Shown piece after piece: positions 30,580-41,042 of a stretch of 64,000 bases of DNA. How positions within the stretch are numbered: position 1 is the stretch's first letter; each line of letters starts with the position of its first letter. The stretch is taken from positions 33,189 to 97,188 of the forward strand of contig LDOQ01000106.1 of NCBI GenBank assembly GCA_001887945.1. Direction: 5' to 3'. The notes beneath the pieces were generated by a model. That model searched no databases. It saw only the letters and a list, made by a program, of their open reading frames with translations, and was not told the DNA's origin. The position numbers were made by a program, and so were the translations under genes. Source of the stretch: Spraguea lophii (lineage: Eukaryota; Microsporidia; Spragueidae).

Positions 30580-30927
30580 ATGGAACTATTAAACGAATCA
30601 TTTACGATATCATCTACTAACAAAGACACATCTATATACGATTATGTTAGTAGAGCACAATTATCAAATACTAATACATCTATAATCTTAGATTATCATA
30701 GTGTATTATTAACATTAATTCCTAATACAACTATAGAATTAATAATAACAGAAGAAGAATTAAATGATTATGATTATGTTATGGATGGAATGATATATGA
30801 GATAGAACATAAAGATAATACAATATTCACAGCATCGTTTGGGGGATTGTTGATGAAAGTGGAAACAAAAAATAATATAATAGGATTGCATGAAAGGATG
30901 GAGATAAGAGTTGGTATTAAAATATAA
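30580..30927 (+). CDS. RPB8: RNA polymerase I/II/III shared subunit RPB8
   Basis: This 115-residue protein matches RPB8 (RPABC3), a beta-barrel subunit common to all three nuclear RNA polymerases. Landmarks are YDYVMDGMIYEIE (about residues 64-76), corresponding to the family's YEYVMYGKVY segment, FTASFGGLLMKVE near 84-96 (family SFGGLLM), and a closing strand GLHERMEIRVGIKI. It is shorter than yeast Rpb8 (146), mostly through loss of the loop around the middle. A CCC lies ten bases upstream of the ATG. Neighbours are on the same strand. Confidence 0.9.
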   Translation: MELLNESFTISSTNKDTSIYDYVSRAQLSNTNTSIILDYHSVLLTLIPNTTIELIITEEELNDYDYVMDGMIYEIEHKDNTIFTASFGGLLMKVETKNNIIGLHERMEIRVGIKI

Positions 30928-31189
30928 TTTTTAATATTTTAATATAATATAATATAATAGTTTAAATGATAGTAATATAATATAGCGATTAGGTATAATA
31001 TAATATAATAATAAGTATAATAATTAAATTCTAATGATAATATAATAATTTTTATATAATATAATAATTTTTAATACAATATTTTTACATAACACACATA
31101 GTTTAATTTATATTATTCTAGAATATAAAATATAAATAATATAAGTGATATAATATTTATTATAAATAAAATAACCCATAATATTTTAT

Positions 31190-32611
31190 ATGGATAATAA
31201 ATGTAAAAATAAAGATGATGATAAAGATAAAGATAAAGATAAATATAATAATAATGATAATAAAAATAGTATAATAGAAACTATACCTATAAATACTAAC
31301 ACAGAAGAAAATAAACATACTAATCATATTACAAATAATAATATCAATACATATAATAATCATACTACCAACCATACTAACACCAATAACAACTATACTA
31401 CCACTAAACATACCACCACTAAACATACTATCAACAATACTATAAAGAATAATAGAAATATACCATCAGATATACAAATAAGCCATTCTTTTATAAAATC
31501 ATTTTCTATTGATTATTCTAAGAATATTAATTATAATTACATAAAGAAATATTATTTTCCTACGTGGATGAATAGATTATGTAAAATATATTTAGCATTA
31601 AAATCTATATATAAATTTAATAGTAATAAAAATATAACAACAATATTATCAGTAATAAATAAATCATTAGAAAGAATGGTAGGATATAGAGTAAGTATAG
31701 AAGATATAATAAAGATAAATAATATTATATGTGATATAGATGGTAGTAAGGAAGATGATGATAGTAAAAGTGATGATGGTGATAATAGAGAAGATAGTAA
31801 CAATACTAATATTAATAAACATATTACTAATACTACCACTAAACATACCACTACCAACAATACTACCACAACTACCAATAAACATACTAATAACAAAAAT
31901 ATTAAAATAATAAATATAATAGAAATAAATAATGAATATATTTTATATCCTCTATTAGAAGAGAATGAATTCTATGCTATCTGTTATGAATATATAAAAA
32001 TACAATATAAAATATTTATAAAAGATAATGAAGATAATGAAGATAAAAGTATTATGTTTAATCCTAGAGCTATAGCTGATATAGATTATAATAGAGATAG
32101 TGGTAATAAAAGTGATAAAGGTGATACTGGAGATGGCAATGGTAGTAGTAATAGAGATGATAAGAATGATACTGGAGATGGTAGTAAAGGTAATAAGAGT
32201 GATAATAGTGAGGATAAAGGTGATAAAGATAATAATCCCATTAAAACCAATACAACCACAACTACTACTAACAATACCACAACCAATACAACTACTACTA
32301 ACAATACAACAACTAATAATACACCTAATAATATAGCTAAGAATAGATGTATGAATATTTTAAATAGAATACGTAATAGAGAAATAGAACGTAGAAATAG
32401 ATATATTTTATCAAATAAAAATAATGATATAAGAGATAGAGTATTACAGGTATTCTCTATAGAAGATAAAAGATGTATAAGATTAGAATATTTATACAGT
32501 AGGTTAAATAGAATAACAGATAATAAAATATTATTAAGAAAATATATCATAGATATAAAAGAATTAGAAATAAGAAAGATAGAGAATGAAGAATATGTAT
32601 TTCATATATAG
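31190..32611 (+). CDS. CDT1-like replication licensing factor (tentative)
   Basis: This 473-residue protein has two folded islands between Asn/Thr/Asp low-complexity tracts. Island 1 (about residues 100-185: WMNRLCKIYLALKSIYKF, then TTILSVINKSLERMVGYRVS and IEDIIKINNII) follows the pattern of the CDT1 domain that binds geminin/MCM in other eukaryotes. The C-terminal island (about 405-473, VLQVFSIEDKRCIRLEYLYSRL...) resembles the winged-helix MCM-binding end. CDT1 loads MCM2-7 at origins. The two-winged-helix spacing fits, but identity is low, so another winged-helix protein is possible. A CCC lies about 15 bases before the ATG. Confidence 0.5.
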   Translation: MDNKCKNKDDDKDKDKDKYNNNDNKNSIIETIPINTNTEENKHTNHITNNNINTYNNHTTNHTNTNNNYTTTKHTTTKHTINNTIKNNRNIPSDIQISHSFIKSFSIDYSKNINYNYIKKYYFPTWMNRLCKIYLALKSIYKFNSNKNITTILSVINKSLERMVGYRVSIEDIIKINNIICDIDGSKEDDDSKSDDGDNREDSNNTNINKHITNTTTKHTTTNNTTTTTNKHTNNKNIKIINIIEINNEYILYPLLEENEFYAICYEYIKIQYKIFIKDNEDNEDKSIMFNPRAIADIDYNRDSGNKSDKGDTGDGNGSSNRDDKNDTGDGSKGNKSDNSEDKGDKDNNPIKTNTTTTTTNNTTTNTTTTNNTTTNNTPNNIAKNRCMNILNRIRNREIERRNRYILSNKNNDIRDRVLQVFSIEDKRCIRLEYLYSRLNRITDNKILLRKYIIDIKELEIRKIENEEYVFHI

Positions 32612-32990
32612 CATAGTGGTATTGTGGTATATGATGGTATGATGGGTGTAGTAAGTGGTATATGATAGTAGTAGTAGTATAGTGATATAATAATACTATG
32701 TAGTATCATAATACTACTACTACTATCTATACTACATATAATACTATCTTTATTATAGGTAATATAAAATATTTGTAATTAAAAATTATATTATTTATTT
32801 AAATAATAATTATCTATGCTATTATTAATAATAGTAAGAGTAGTATATGATTAGTAATAAGAGTGATAGTATGATTGTTATTATCACTCACTATTACTAT
32901 CCACACATATACATTACTACCATTGTAATATCATTATTACTATCATATATATTAACATACATATACTATCACTCGTATATACTATATTAA
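32612..32990. other. Convergent spacer with short complementary repeats
   Basis: The 379-bp region lies between convergent genes. It includes GTAGTAGTAGTATAG near 32668 and CTACTACTACTATC near 32713, which are complementary and could form a hairpin acting on both 3' ends. Confidence 0.45.
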
Positions 32991-35339
32991 TTATAACATA
33001 TTATTATCTATTATTCTATCTATACCATTCTCTTCATATTCTTTTTTATTATAAATTTTAAATGTATCACTGAATCTATGTGTACCTTTAAATACACTGT
33101 ATATATCTTTATTCTGATATATTTCTATATCCTTATTAGTATTAATATTATTGTTATAAGTGTTATTATCATTGCTATTATAACTATTAGTATCATTTCT
33201 ATTATATCTATCACATTTACTATCACCTCTATTATAACTATCACTCTGACTGTTGTTCATGTTTATTTCATATTCTATTCTTTCTTTAAATCCTTCTATC
33301 ACCATTCCATCTATATATACTTTATTAACATTATATCTTTTAGATATATATTCTAGTATTTCTACTATCCCTGGTTGTTTACAACTTATAAGTGATGGAT
33401 AGAATAATATTTCTCCTAAATAACACATATCTAATTGTATAAGATTATGTTCTAATATAGATATATTAGTATTAGATATTATATCTAATATTTCTTTATA
33501 GAATTTGTTATCTATGTTAGTAATTATATTGGATGTGTTGTTGTTAGTGGTAATAGTATTGTTGTTGGTAGTATTTTTATTATTACTCTCTACACTCTTA
33601 CTTCCACCTATATTATCATTATCCTTACCACTATTACTATCACACTTACTCTCTACGTCATTACCACCATCACTCTTATCACCATCATCAGGATACAATT
33701 CTTTATTGATTATTTCCATAAGTCTATTTTTTATACTTTCCATTTCCTTTTCTATTATGTCTTTATTTTCCACATCTTCTATTCTCTCTATAACTTCTCT
33801 ATCTCTTTCATTCATCTCACTTCCTGTTCCCATTTTAAACAATGTATTTCTTTCTCTACTTTTTTTATCTCTTAGATTTCTTTCTGTACGTAATATACTC
33901 GTATAATGGTGTTTAAGTGTTATATATTTATTTTTTAAATTTAAAATATATTCTTTTTTATTGGAAATAAAATTATATTTATCTTCTGTTCTATTTATAT
34001 TATCTTTAAATAAATGTAATATCTTTTCTATTCTAACTTTCAGACGATATAGTGAAGAGAAATATGCTATGGATTTATTCTCTGTATTAGGTATATTTGT
34101 ATCAGTATTATTATCATGTTCTTCAATGTTATCGTTATTATTTTTTTCAATATTATCATTATTATCACTTTCTTCAATATCATTATTATCACTTTCTTCG
34201 TTATCTTCTTCATTATCATTTTCTTCATATTCACTTTCATTATCGCTTACATATACTTCATCATCTGAATTATTTGAACTATTTTCGTTATCTTCTTTAT
34301 TCTTACTTTTATATAATATTTCTTCTTCTGTTGTTGCATCATCACTATTTATAATACTCTTCTTATTATGTGTAATAATATCATTATTATTATCCTCTAC
34401 TATTTTTCTCTTTCTCCCAACTTTCCCCTTTTTATTATTCTTAATAATTTTATTAACATCTTTATTATCTTCATCTTTATCACATTCTCTATCATTTTCA
34501 TCTTTATCATTCTCTTTATTGTTGATAATATCATCTTTCATATTTTCTATACTACTATTATAATTTATTGTACATTGTATATTACCTGTATACTTATGTT
34601 TGCTATATCCATATTTTATAGTTAATAATTCATGTAATATATTTTCTAATTCTCTATTACCTAATGGTATTTTAAAAGATTCTATTATTATATTATTATC
34701 ATACAATATAACAGACGTAGAACAATTACCTATCTTTATTATTAACGTAATATTCTTATTATTTGTGATATTAGTATTAATATTATTAATTGTAGTATTA
34801 GTTATAGTATTATTAGGTATGATATTTTTATTACCAGCATTATAGTTATTAATATTATTATAGCCTATAAAAGAATATATGCTATCTATACCTAATTGTA
34901 TATTATTAACATTATATGCTTCCATCCACAATTCTATCATTTCTTTTTTATACATTGTAGGAGTATATAAATTTTCTGTTAATATAATATTCTCTATTGG
35001 TGTATAATTGTTATAATCATTAATATATTTACTATTCTTTTTAATACTTTTATTGATAATACTTTTATTCTTATTTATATTAGTATTATCTTTATTAATA
35101 TGTTTATTATTGTCTCTGTAATATTCTTCTAAGATAAGATCAAATGTCTGTTCTGCTATTTCTATATTAGTTACTATATCTATATCAAACATTGTCTTGG
35201 GTGTAGAAGATGTAAATGGCTGAAAAGATGTTTTATCCTTATATCTGTATAATATATTATCATAGGATTTGTAATCTTTATCTGTATTGTAACCATAACG
35301 TATTGTATGAGAACCGTTGTCTATAACAAATATATGCAT
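32991..35339 (-). CDS. ARP5: Actin-related protein ARP5-like (INO80 complex)
   Basis: From the ATG at 35339 the 782-residue product begins MHIFVIDNGSHTIRYGY, the actin-fold phosphate-binding strand. CCCTTATG marks this start and excludes a hydrophobic leader that an upstream ATG (35429) would add. NIILTENLYTPTMYKKEMIE followed by LGIDSIYSF matches ARP5's VLTE...YGIDSLFS segment, and ILFYPSLISCKQPGIVEILE (about 690-710) matches its late actin-fold motif. A long acidic Asp/Glu/Asn insertion and a coiled coil (about 430-560) fit ARP5's characteristic large insertion. ARP5 works in INO80 nucleosome remodelling. ARP5 rather than ARP4/8 is inferred from these motifs. Confidence 0.72.
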   Translation of the reverse strand: MHIFVIDNGSHTIRYGYNTDKDYKSYDNILYRYKDKTSFQPFTSSTPKTMFDIDIVTNIEIAEQTFDLILEEYYRDNNKHINKDNTNINKNKSIINKSIKKNSKYINDYNNYTPIENIILTENLYTPTMYKKEMIELWMEAYNVNNIQLGIDSIYSFIGYNNINNYNAGNKNIIPNNTITNTTINNINTNITNNKNITLIIKIGNCSTSVILYDNNIIIESFKIPLGNRELENILHELLTIKYGYSKHKYTGNIQCTINYNSSIENMKDDIINNKENDKDENDRECDKDEDNKDVNKIIKNNKKGKVGRKRKIVEDNNNDIITHNKKSIINSDDATTEEEILYKSKNKEDNENSSNNSDDEVYVSDNESEYEENDNEEDNEESDNNDIEESDNNDNIEKNNNDNIEEHDNNTDTNIPNTENKSIAYFSSLYRLKVRIEKILHLFKDNINRTEDKYNFISNKKEYILNLKNKYITLKHHYTSILRTERNLRDKKSRERNTLFKMGTGSEMNERDREVIERIEDVENKDIIEKEMESIKNRLMEIINKELYPDDGDKSDGGNDVESKCDSNSGKDNDNIGGSKSVESNNKNTTNNNTITTNNNTSNIITNIDNKFYKEILDIISNTNISILEHNLIQLDMCYLGEILFYPSLISCKQPGIVEILEYISKRYNVNKVYIDGMVIEGFKERIEYEINMNNSQSDSYNRGDSKCDRYNRNDTNSYNSNDNNTYNNNINTNKDIEIYQNKDIYSVFKGTHRFSDTFKIYNKKEYEENGIDRIIDNNML

Positions 35340-35914
35340 AAAGGGTAGATACAAAATAAATAATAAATAAATAAATAAATAAATAATATATGAAAATATT
35401 TGTATAAAATTAAAATGATACAAAAACAATATATATGTATAATATGAGAGAGTAAGTTTATAGATTTTTAAATAAAACTTTATTTATAGAAAGTTTACTT
35501 AATAAACATCTAATGTTATGTTAATAAACTCTTATTTATTCAATAACCTTTTTCCTCTTCTTCTAGCTTTTAATTTTTTTTGAAAATTTTTCTAGGTAAA
35601 AAAAAAATCTGTTAAACTTGTAATTTAGTTACCATTCCATAACCACTAAACCAAGTGAGTTATTATAAATTCTAAAAATAATTAATATATTATATAATAT
35701 TTAAAATATAAAATATAATTATTATGAATAAATATAATTAATATAAGATATTATTTTATCATTACCACCATAATTAATTATATTTACAATTACCTATATT
35801 TACAATTACCATAATTTCATTATCATCATAATGAATCTCAATATAACAAATATCACAAATAATTAATTTTAATTTACCTCCAAAACATATTTTATATTTT
35901 AATTGAACCCTCCT
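35340..35914. other. Divergent spacer with an internally deleted SINE
   Basis: This 575-bp region between ARP5 and the proteasome gene contains SINE-derived sequence at 35467-35660. A short ATAA run (35365-35385) abuts ARP5. The CCC at 35908-35910 belongs to the proteasome gene. Confidence 0.5.
35467..35660 (-). mobile_element. Internally deleted SINE copy
   Basis: The 3' end (AAATAAAACTTTATTTATAG) is followed within about 70 bp by the 5' part on the minus strand: CAATAACCTTTTTCCTCTTC, then TTTTTGAAAATTTTTCTAGG and GTTACCATTCCATAACCACT, the A-box region. The central 300 bp found in complete copies are missing, as at 10421-10582. Confidence 0.6.
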
Positions 35915-36523
35915 ATGTCGATTCTCACCCATTACGGAGGAAGTGTACTTGCTATGTGCGGAAAATCTTCTGTTGTACTCATATCTGACAAAAGATTAGG
36001 TAATGGCAATATTACCGTAGGTTCTATTAATAGAATTACTACACTCAACAATAATACAATGTTAGGACAAGCAGGATTTATACCTGACAACCAAAGAATA
36101 GTAAATATTTTAAAAAAGAATATAAATCTTTATAATTTGAATGAAGGTAGAAATATGCAAGAAGAGGTTGTTGATATGTTATCGTATATTTTATATGAAA
36201 AAAGATTTACACCGTATTATACACAACCGGTAATAGCAGGAAGAAATAAAGAAAATAAATATTATGTAGCATCTATGGATTGTGTAGGATGTATAGATAG
36301 TAGCAATAGTTTTATGGCAGCAGGTACAGCATCAAATAATCTTATGGGGTTGGCAGAAAACTTGTACAGAGAAGATATGGATGAGGAGGATTTAGTCGTT
36401 ACTGCAGTACAGGTGTTCATTAATGCAGTAGATAGAGATTGTTTGTCAGGTAGTGGAATAGATTGTTATATAATGAACAATCATGGTATAGAGAGAAAAT
36501 ATATTCAATGTAGAATGGATTAA
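35915..36523 (+). CDS. PUP3: Proteasome subunit beta type 3
   Basis: This 202-residue protein matches the non-catalytic 20S proteasome subunit beta-3 (PSMB3/Pup3). Markers are MSILTHYGGSVLAMCGK at the start, LYNLNEGRNM (about 74-83), ILYEKRFTPYYTQPVIAG (about 92-109), and the closing VDRDCLSGSGIDCYI. There is no Thr1 propeptide arrangement, as expected for beta-3. The true ATG is 35915; the frame is open four codons earlier from TTG only. CCCTCCTATG provides the start signal. Length is typical (about 205). Confidence 0.93.
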   Translation: MSILTHYGGSVLAMCGKSSVVLISDKRLGNGNITVGSINRITTLNNNTMLGQAGFIPDNQRIVNILKKNINLYNLNEGRNMQEEVVDMLSYILYEKRFTPYYTQPVIAGRNKENKYYVASMDCVGCIDSSNSFMAAGTASNNLMGLAENLYREDMDEEDLVVTAVQVFINAVDRDCLSGSGIDCYIMNNHGIERKYIQCRMD

Positions 36524-36782
36524 ATTGAATAAAATATTAATTGGAATATAAAAATTTATATGATTTTATTTTATTTATATGGTTTATTTTTATAGTTTTA
36601 TTTTATATGATTTATTTTATGATTATTAAAGAGTGTATTAAGTATTCAGTATTAATGGATATTTGTCTTTCTTTCTGAGATTATAATAAGATAAATATAT
36701 TAATAGTAATGATTATAAAAAATATCTATATAATACGTAATATTTATAATATAATATTTTTTATACCCATTATATTTTTCTT

Positions 36783-37985
36783 ATGAAAAAATTATTATTA
36801 GGTGCACATTTAAGTATTGCAAAAGGTCTTGGTAATGTACATAAACAAATGTATGATATTAATGCAGATTGTTGTGCAATATTTTTAAAAAATCAAAGAA
36901 GATATGAAAGTAAACCATATAATCCAGTAGATGTAGAGAAATACAAACATAATCATAAAGAATTTATTTTAAATAGATATGTAAGCAGTGATAATAAAGA
37001 GAAATGTGGTAATGGTGATATGGGTAATAGTGATAATGATGATAGAGGTAATAACAGTATAAGTAATAAAGATAACAATACTACACATACTAACAATATA
37101 AATATAAACAATAAATATACTGTTATAGATAATATAATATTACCACATGGATCATATTTAATAAATATGGCTAGTAGTGATGATTCTATACGTAAGAAAT
37201 CATATGAATGTTTATTAGATGATATGAATAGATGTAAAGAATTAAATATAAAATATTATAATTTACATCCAGGGAGTGATACACAGAAGAATGGAATAAG
37301 AGCATATGAATTAGTAGCAGATATGATAAATAAAGTATTAAAAGAGACTGATGATAATATTAATAGTAATGTTAATAGTGATAAAAGTAATGATAACAAT
37401 AACACGTATATAGATAATACTAATAACACGTATAAAGATAATAAACCTGTTATTCTGATAGAAAATATGGCTGGACAAGGTAATGTATTAGGTAATACAT
37501 TTGAGGGTATAAAAAGAATAATAGATTTAGTTGAAGATAAGAGTAGAATAGGTGTATGTTTAGATACCTGTCATTTATATGGTGCTGGGTATAATATAAG
37601 CAATAAAAATACAATCTATGATGGTAATAGAAATTGTAATAGAAATAGAAATGATGATGATAATAAAAACATTACTGATAATACTGATACTATTACTGAT
37701 AAGAGGAATAAATATTATGGTAACTTTGGTAGAATTTTAGATAAATTCAATAATATCATTGGTATAGAATATTTAAAGGGTATGCATATTAATGATAGTA
37801 AAGAAGAATGTAATTCAAGGAAAGATAGACATGAGAGTATAGGTAAGGGTAAAATAGGAATAGAAACATTTAGAGAATTAGTTAATGATAGTAGGTGTAG
37901 AGGTATACCTTTGGTATTAGAAACACCAGATAATAGTAAATATAAAGAAGAAGTGGAGATGTTAAGAAATATGGCGGAGTGGTGA
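36783..37985 (+). CDS. APN1: APN1 / endonuclease IV family AP endonuclease
   Basis: This 400-residue enzyme belongs to the endonuclease IV family, which cuts DNA at abasic sites. All nine metal-ligand positions can be placed: His122 (LPHGSYL), His162 (NLHPGS), Glu227 (LIENMAG), Asp261 and His264 (CLDTCHLYGAGY), His335 (MHINDS), Asp348 and His350 (DRHESIG), Glu380 (LVLETPD). The family core is about 280 residues; the excess here lies in three Asn/Asp/Thr insertions (about 66-112, 188-220, 271-307) between conserved blocks, so it should fold. A CCC lies 14 bases upstream of the ATG. Confidence 0.93.
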   Translation: MKKLLLGAHLSIAKGLGNVHKQMYDINADCCAIFLKNQRRYESKPYNPVDVEKYKHNHKEFILNRYVSSDNKEKCGNGDMGNSDNDDRGNNSISNKDNNTTHTNNININNKYTVIDNIILPHGSYLINMASSDDSIRKKSYECLLDDMNRCKELNIKYYNLHPGSDTQKNGIRAYELVADMINKVLKETDDNINSNVNSDKSNDNNNTYIDNTNNTYKDNKPVILIENMAGQGNVLGNTFEGIKRIIDLVEDKSRIGVCLDTCHLYGAGYNISNKNTIYDGNRNCNRNRNDDDNKNITDNTDTITDKRNKYYGNFGRILDKFNNIIGIEYLKGMHINDSKEECNSRKDRHESIGKGKIGIETFRELVNDSRCRGIPLVLETPDNSKYKEEVEMLRNMAEW

Positions 37986-38542
37986 ATTTTAAAATAAATG
38001 ATAATAAACTTTATAATTTAAAAATGTTATGGTTTAATTTATAGTTTAAATGGTTTATTATTGTTATTATCATTTATTTTAAATCTTAACATTTTTTATA
38101 AATGAAATTAATTCATTAGGAAAAGAAGATATGAAATCTATGATTGTTTATTTTATATATATTATATGAATTAAATCAATGTTATATCAAATAATTGTTA
38201 TCAATATAATATATAATTACAATCTTTTATATATTATTTTATTCATTTGTTTTATAATCTCTGTAAGAATCCTAAAATAAATATTACATTAAATATTATA
38301 GAATATTAGATGTAGTGAATGTAGTATAATTGTTTTAATATAAATATTAACATAATAATACAATATAACATACTATAACATATCATATATACTATAATTG
38401 TTATCAATATCACATATACATCAAATATAAATATAAAAATAGAATAATCAATAAATATTCTCTATACGATAATATCTGATACATATTATGTTTCATATAA
38501 TATTTTATTATTTTTATAATATGTTAATATATCTTATAATAT
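37986..38542. other. Spacer with a perfect 19-bp inverted repeat
   Basis: TTAAAATAAATGATAATAA at 37989-38007 is exactly inverted at 38064-38082, forming a possible hairpin just after the APN1 stop. A second, imperfect pair (AAAAATGTTATGGTTTA near 38020 and TAAATCTTAACATTTTT near 38080) lies within and beside it. It may form a 3'-end structure for APN1. No gene is seen before 38543. Confidence 0.55.
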
Positions 38543-40678
38543 ATGTTTACTTACTTAGAATGTTATAGTGCTGGTGATTTATTATTTTTTATAAATAATT
38601 ATACGATAAAGAATAAAAAAGAATATATGGAATTGAAAAAGATATTAAAAAAATATGATGGTAAACATAATACTAAAATGTATAAGGAAATGAAATTAAA
38701 ATTGTGTAAAGATAAAGATGATAGGAAATGTAGTATTGAGAAAAATCATTTTGGGTTTGTAGAAGAACGATATGTAGAGAATAGCAATTTTGATGTAAGT
38801 AATAAAGATAATGATTTGAATAGAGATAATTCTAATAGAGATAGCGATTTTAGTAGGGATAATGAATTAAATAGAGATAATGTAAGTAGTAAAGATAGTT
38901 TGAATAGAGATAATGAGCTTAGTAAGGATGTAAGTAGTAAAGATAGTTTGTCAGCAAGTACATTGACAGAGAATAGTTTGGAAGGTGGTAATGGGGTGAA
39001 ACATGATATGGTGGTAACATCATTGGAAATAGATGATGATAAAATAATAAAAAGTGGGAATAATTATAACATAGAAATAGAAGATAGAATCACAAATGAT
39101 AATAATGAGGATAGTAATGACATAGATGATAGAAAGAGATGTGATAACAATGATAACAATAATCATAATCATAATACAACTAACAATACTATTAATAATA
39201 CAACTAGCCATACTAGCAATAGAAATATAAATAAAAATATAAAATATAAATATTACAAAGTAAAAGATTCATCACTTCTCAAAAGGTTAAAAACGTATGA
39301 AAATGAATATAAAAAAAATAATAAATTTGATAAAACTGATAGTAGTAAAGATAGTAAGCAATATAATGAAACTGAAGAAAAAATATCAAATAACAATTTT
39401 AAGAAAATAGAAGAAAAAGTATCAAACAATAATTTTAAGAGAATAACAGAAATATATCTTTCTAATGATAAAAATAATATTTTAACAGCAGCTAAAGAAA
39501 TAATAAGAATAAAATATAATGATAAGAGAAATATAGCAAAAGTAGAAATATTAAATATATGTTGTAATGGGATACTTTCAGGATCAGAGTGTATAGATGA
39601 TTATGAAGCCTATATAAATAATTGTAATGTAGATAACTGTAATATAAATAATTGTAATGTAGATAAGTGTAATAAATATTGTATATGTAATTGTAACAAC
39701 AATGATAATAATGATAATGGTGACACGTATATAAATAATATTAATAATTCAAATATAAATAATCGTAATAACACAAATAACACGAATACAAATAAGAATA
39801 TAAAAGAAAATGTAATAATTCTACCAAAAAATAAAATAAAAAATATATTTACAAAAGAAAAATGTAATTTTATTATAAAGAATAAACATAATAATAAAGA
39901 ATACAATAATAGAGAATATAGTAATAGAGAAAGTGAGATTTATAAAAGAATACATAAATTAATAAAAGATAATGAATTATATTCATTTACAAAGATAAAA
40001 TATAAAAGAATAAAAATAGAGAAAGATACAGAAAATAATAATATATTTTATTATGATATAAAAATAGAAAGAGAGCATAGGTATAAGAGATTGAAAGAAA
40101 TAATAATAAAAACAAAAGAAAATATGAATTATGAAAGAATAAATATTCTAGCATATTTTATAGCTAAGAGTAAGGATTATAAATTTAATAATAAAAAACA
40201 TATCCTCATACATGAGAGTAGTAGAGGAGATGATAGTATAAATAATAGAAATACAGGAAATAATAGAGTTATACGATACAAACCATCAAGAAATACTTCT
40301 TCAAAAGAAAGTAATTCTAATTCTAATAATGATAGAATTATAACTATTCCCATACGTGTAGAACCTAAGGTATTTTTTGCTAATGAACGCACATTTCTTA
40401 GTTGGCTTCAATTTGCTATATTTAATGGTACGATAGGCGTATGTATTTTTTGTTTAAGTGATGGTACAAAGGGAAATACAGGTGAGGTGTGTGGGTTTAT
40501 TTTAATAATGGTATCTATAATATTTGCTATATATGCATTGTATTTGTATTTTTATAGAGTGGGATTGATACGGAGAAGAAGGGTAAATTATGATAATTTA
40601 TATGGGCCTGTGGTTTTAACAGTGGTTTTTATTAGTGCTATGATATTTTGTGTATTGTATAAATTAGATGAAAATTAA
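38543..40678 (+). CDS. VTC-type membrane protein (polyphosphate transporter chaperone)
   Basis: The last 100 residues (about 611-711) are a VTC1/DUF202 domain with FFANERTFLSWLQFA, the hallmark of vacuolar transporter chaperone subunits, followed by three membrane spans. The VTC complex makes polyphosphate in fungi and moves it into the vacuole. The N-terminus (first 80 residues, about EYMELKKILKKYDG) could be a degenerate SPX-like region. The middle contains possible VTC catalytic-core pieces (NERTFL is preceded by strand-rich RIKIEKDTENNNIFYYDIKI), but I cannot verify the metal-binding residues. Asn/Asp/Ser repeats fill about 85-215 and 360-420. The ATG lacks a CCC signal. Confidence 0.68.
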   Translation: MFTYLECYSAGDLLFFINNYTIKNKKEYMELKKILKKYDGKHNTKMYKEMKLKLCKDKDDRKCSIEKNHFGFVEERYVENSNFDVSNKDNDLNRDNSNRDSDFSRDNELNRDNVSSKDSLNRDNELSKDVSSKDSLSASTLTENSLEGGNGVKHDMVVTSLEIDDDKIIKSGNNYNIEIEDRITNDNNEDSNDIDDRKRCDNNDNNNHNHNTTNNTINNTTSHTSNRNINKNIKYKYYKVKDSSLLKRLKTYENEYKKNNKFDKTDSSKDSKQYNETEEKISNNNFKKIEEKVSNNNFKRITEIYLSNDKNNILTAAKEIIRIKYNDKRNIAKVEILNICCNGILSGSECIDDYEAYINNCNVDNCNINNCNVDKCNKYCICNCNNNDNNDNGDTYINNINNSNINNRNNTNNTNTNKNIKENVIILPKNKIKNIFTKEKCNFIIKNKHNNKEYNNREYSNRESEIYKRIHKLIKDNELYSFTKIKYKRIKIEKDTENNNIFYYDIKIEREHRYKRLKEIIIKTKENMNYERINILAYFIAKSKDYKFNNKKHILIHESSRGDDSINNRNTGNNRVIRYKPSRNTSSKESNSNSNNDRIITIPIRVEPKVFFANERTFLSWLQFAIFNGTIGVCIFCLSDGTKGNTGEVCGFILIMVSIIFAIYALYLYFYRVGLIRRRRVNYDNLYGPVVLTVVFISAMIFCVLYKLDEN

Positions 40679-41042
40679 AAGAATTTAATTATAAAATAAA
40701 ATTTAGTGAATGGATAGAATTTAATGAATAAATAAAATATAATTATTAAAAAGTATAATGTTTTTCTTTAAGTAATATTTTTCATTCTTAACTCAAGAGG
40801 ATTTCATTTTACTCTGTTGAAATAAAATATATTATTTTTATTATAATATCCTATTGTCTATAATTTATCTTATTACAATCTGTGTTATTATATTATCCTA
40901 TTGTCTATAATCTATACTATTACAATATCTTATTGTTAGTTATAATTATTACAGCCTATATCATTACAGTATCTTATTACTATTATAATATCTTATTATA
41001 ATTTAAAATAAAATATTTTTATTTTTATGCCCTATATTCCAT
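40679..41042. other. Spacer with repeated ATATCTTATT/TATTACAAT words
   Basis: Between 40840 and 41000, four or more imperfect copies of TATCTTATTA...TTACAATAT occur in AT-rich sequence. No gene is seen. A CCC at about 41030-41032 lies upstream of the eRF3 ATG. Confidence 0.4.
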
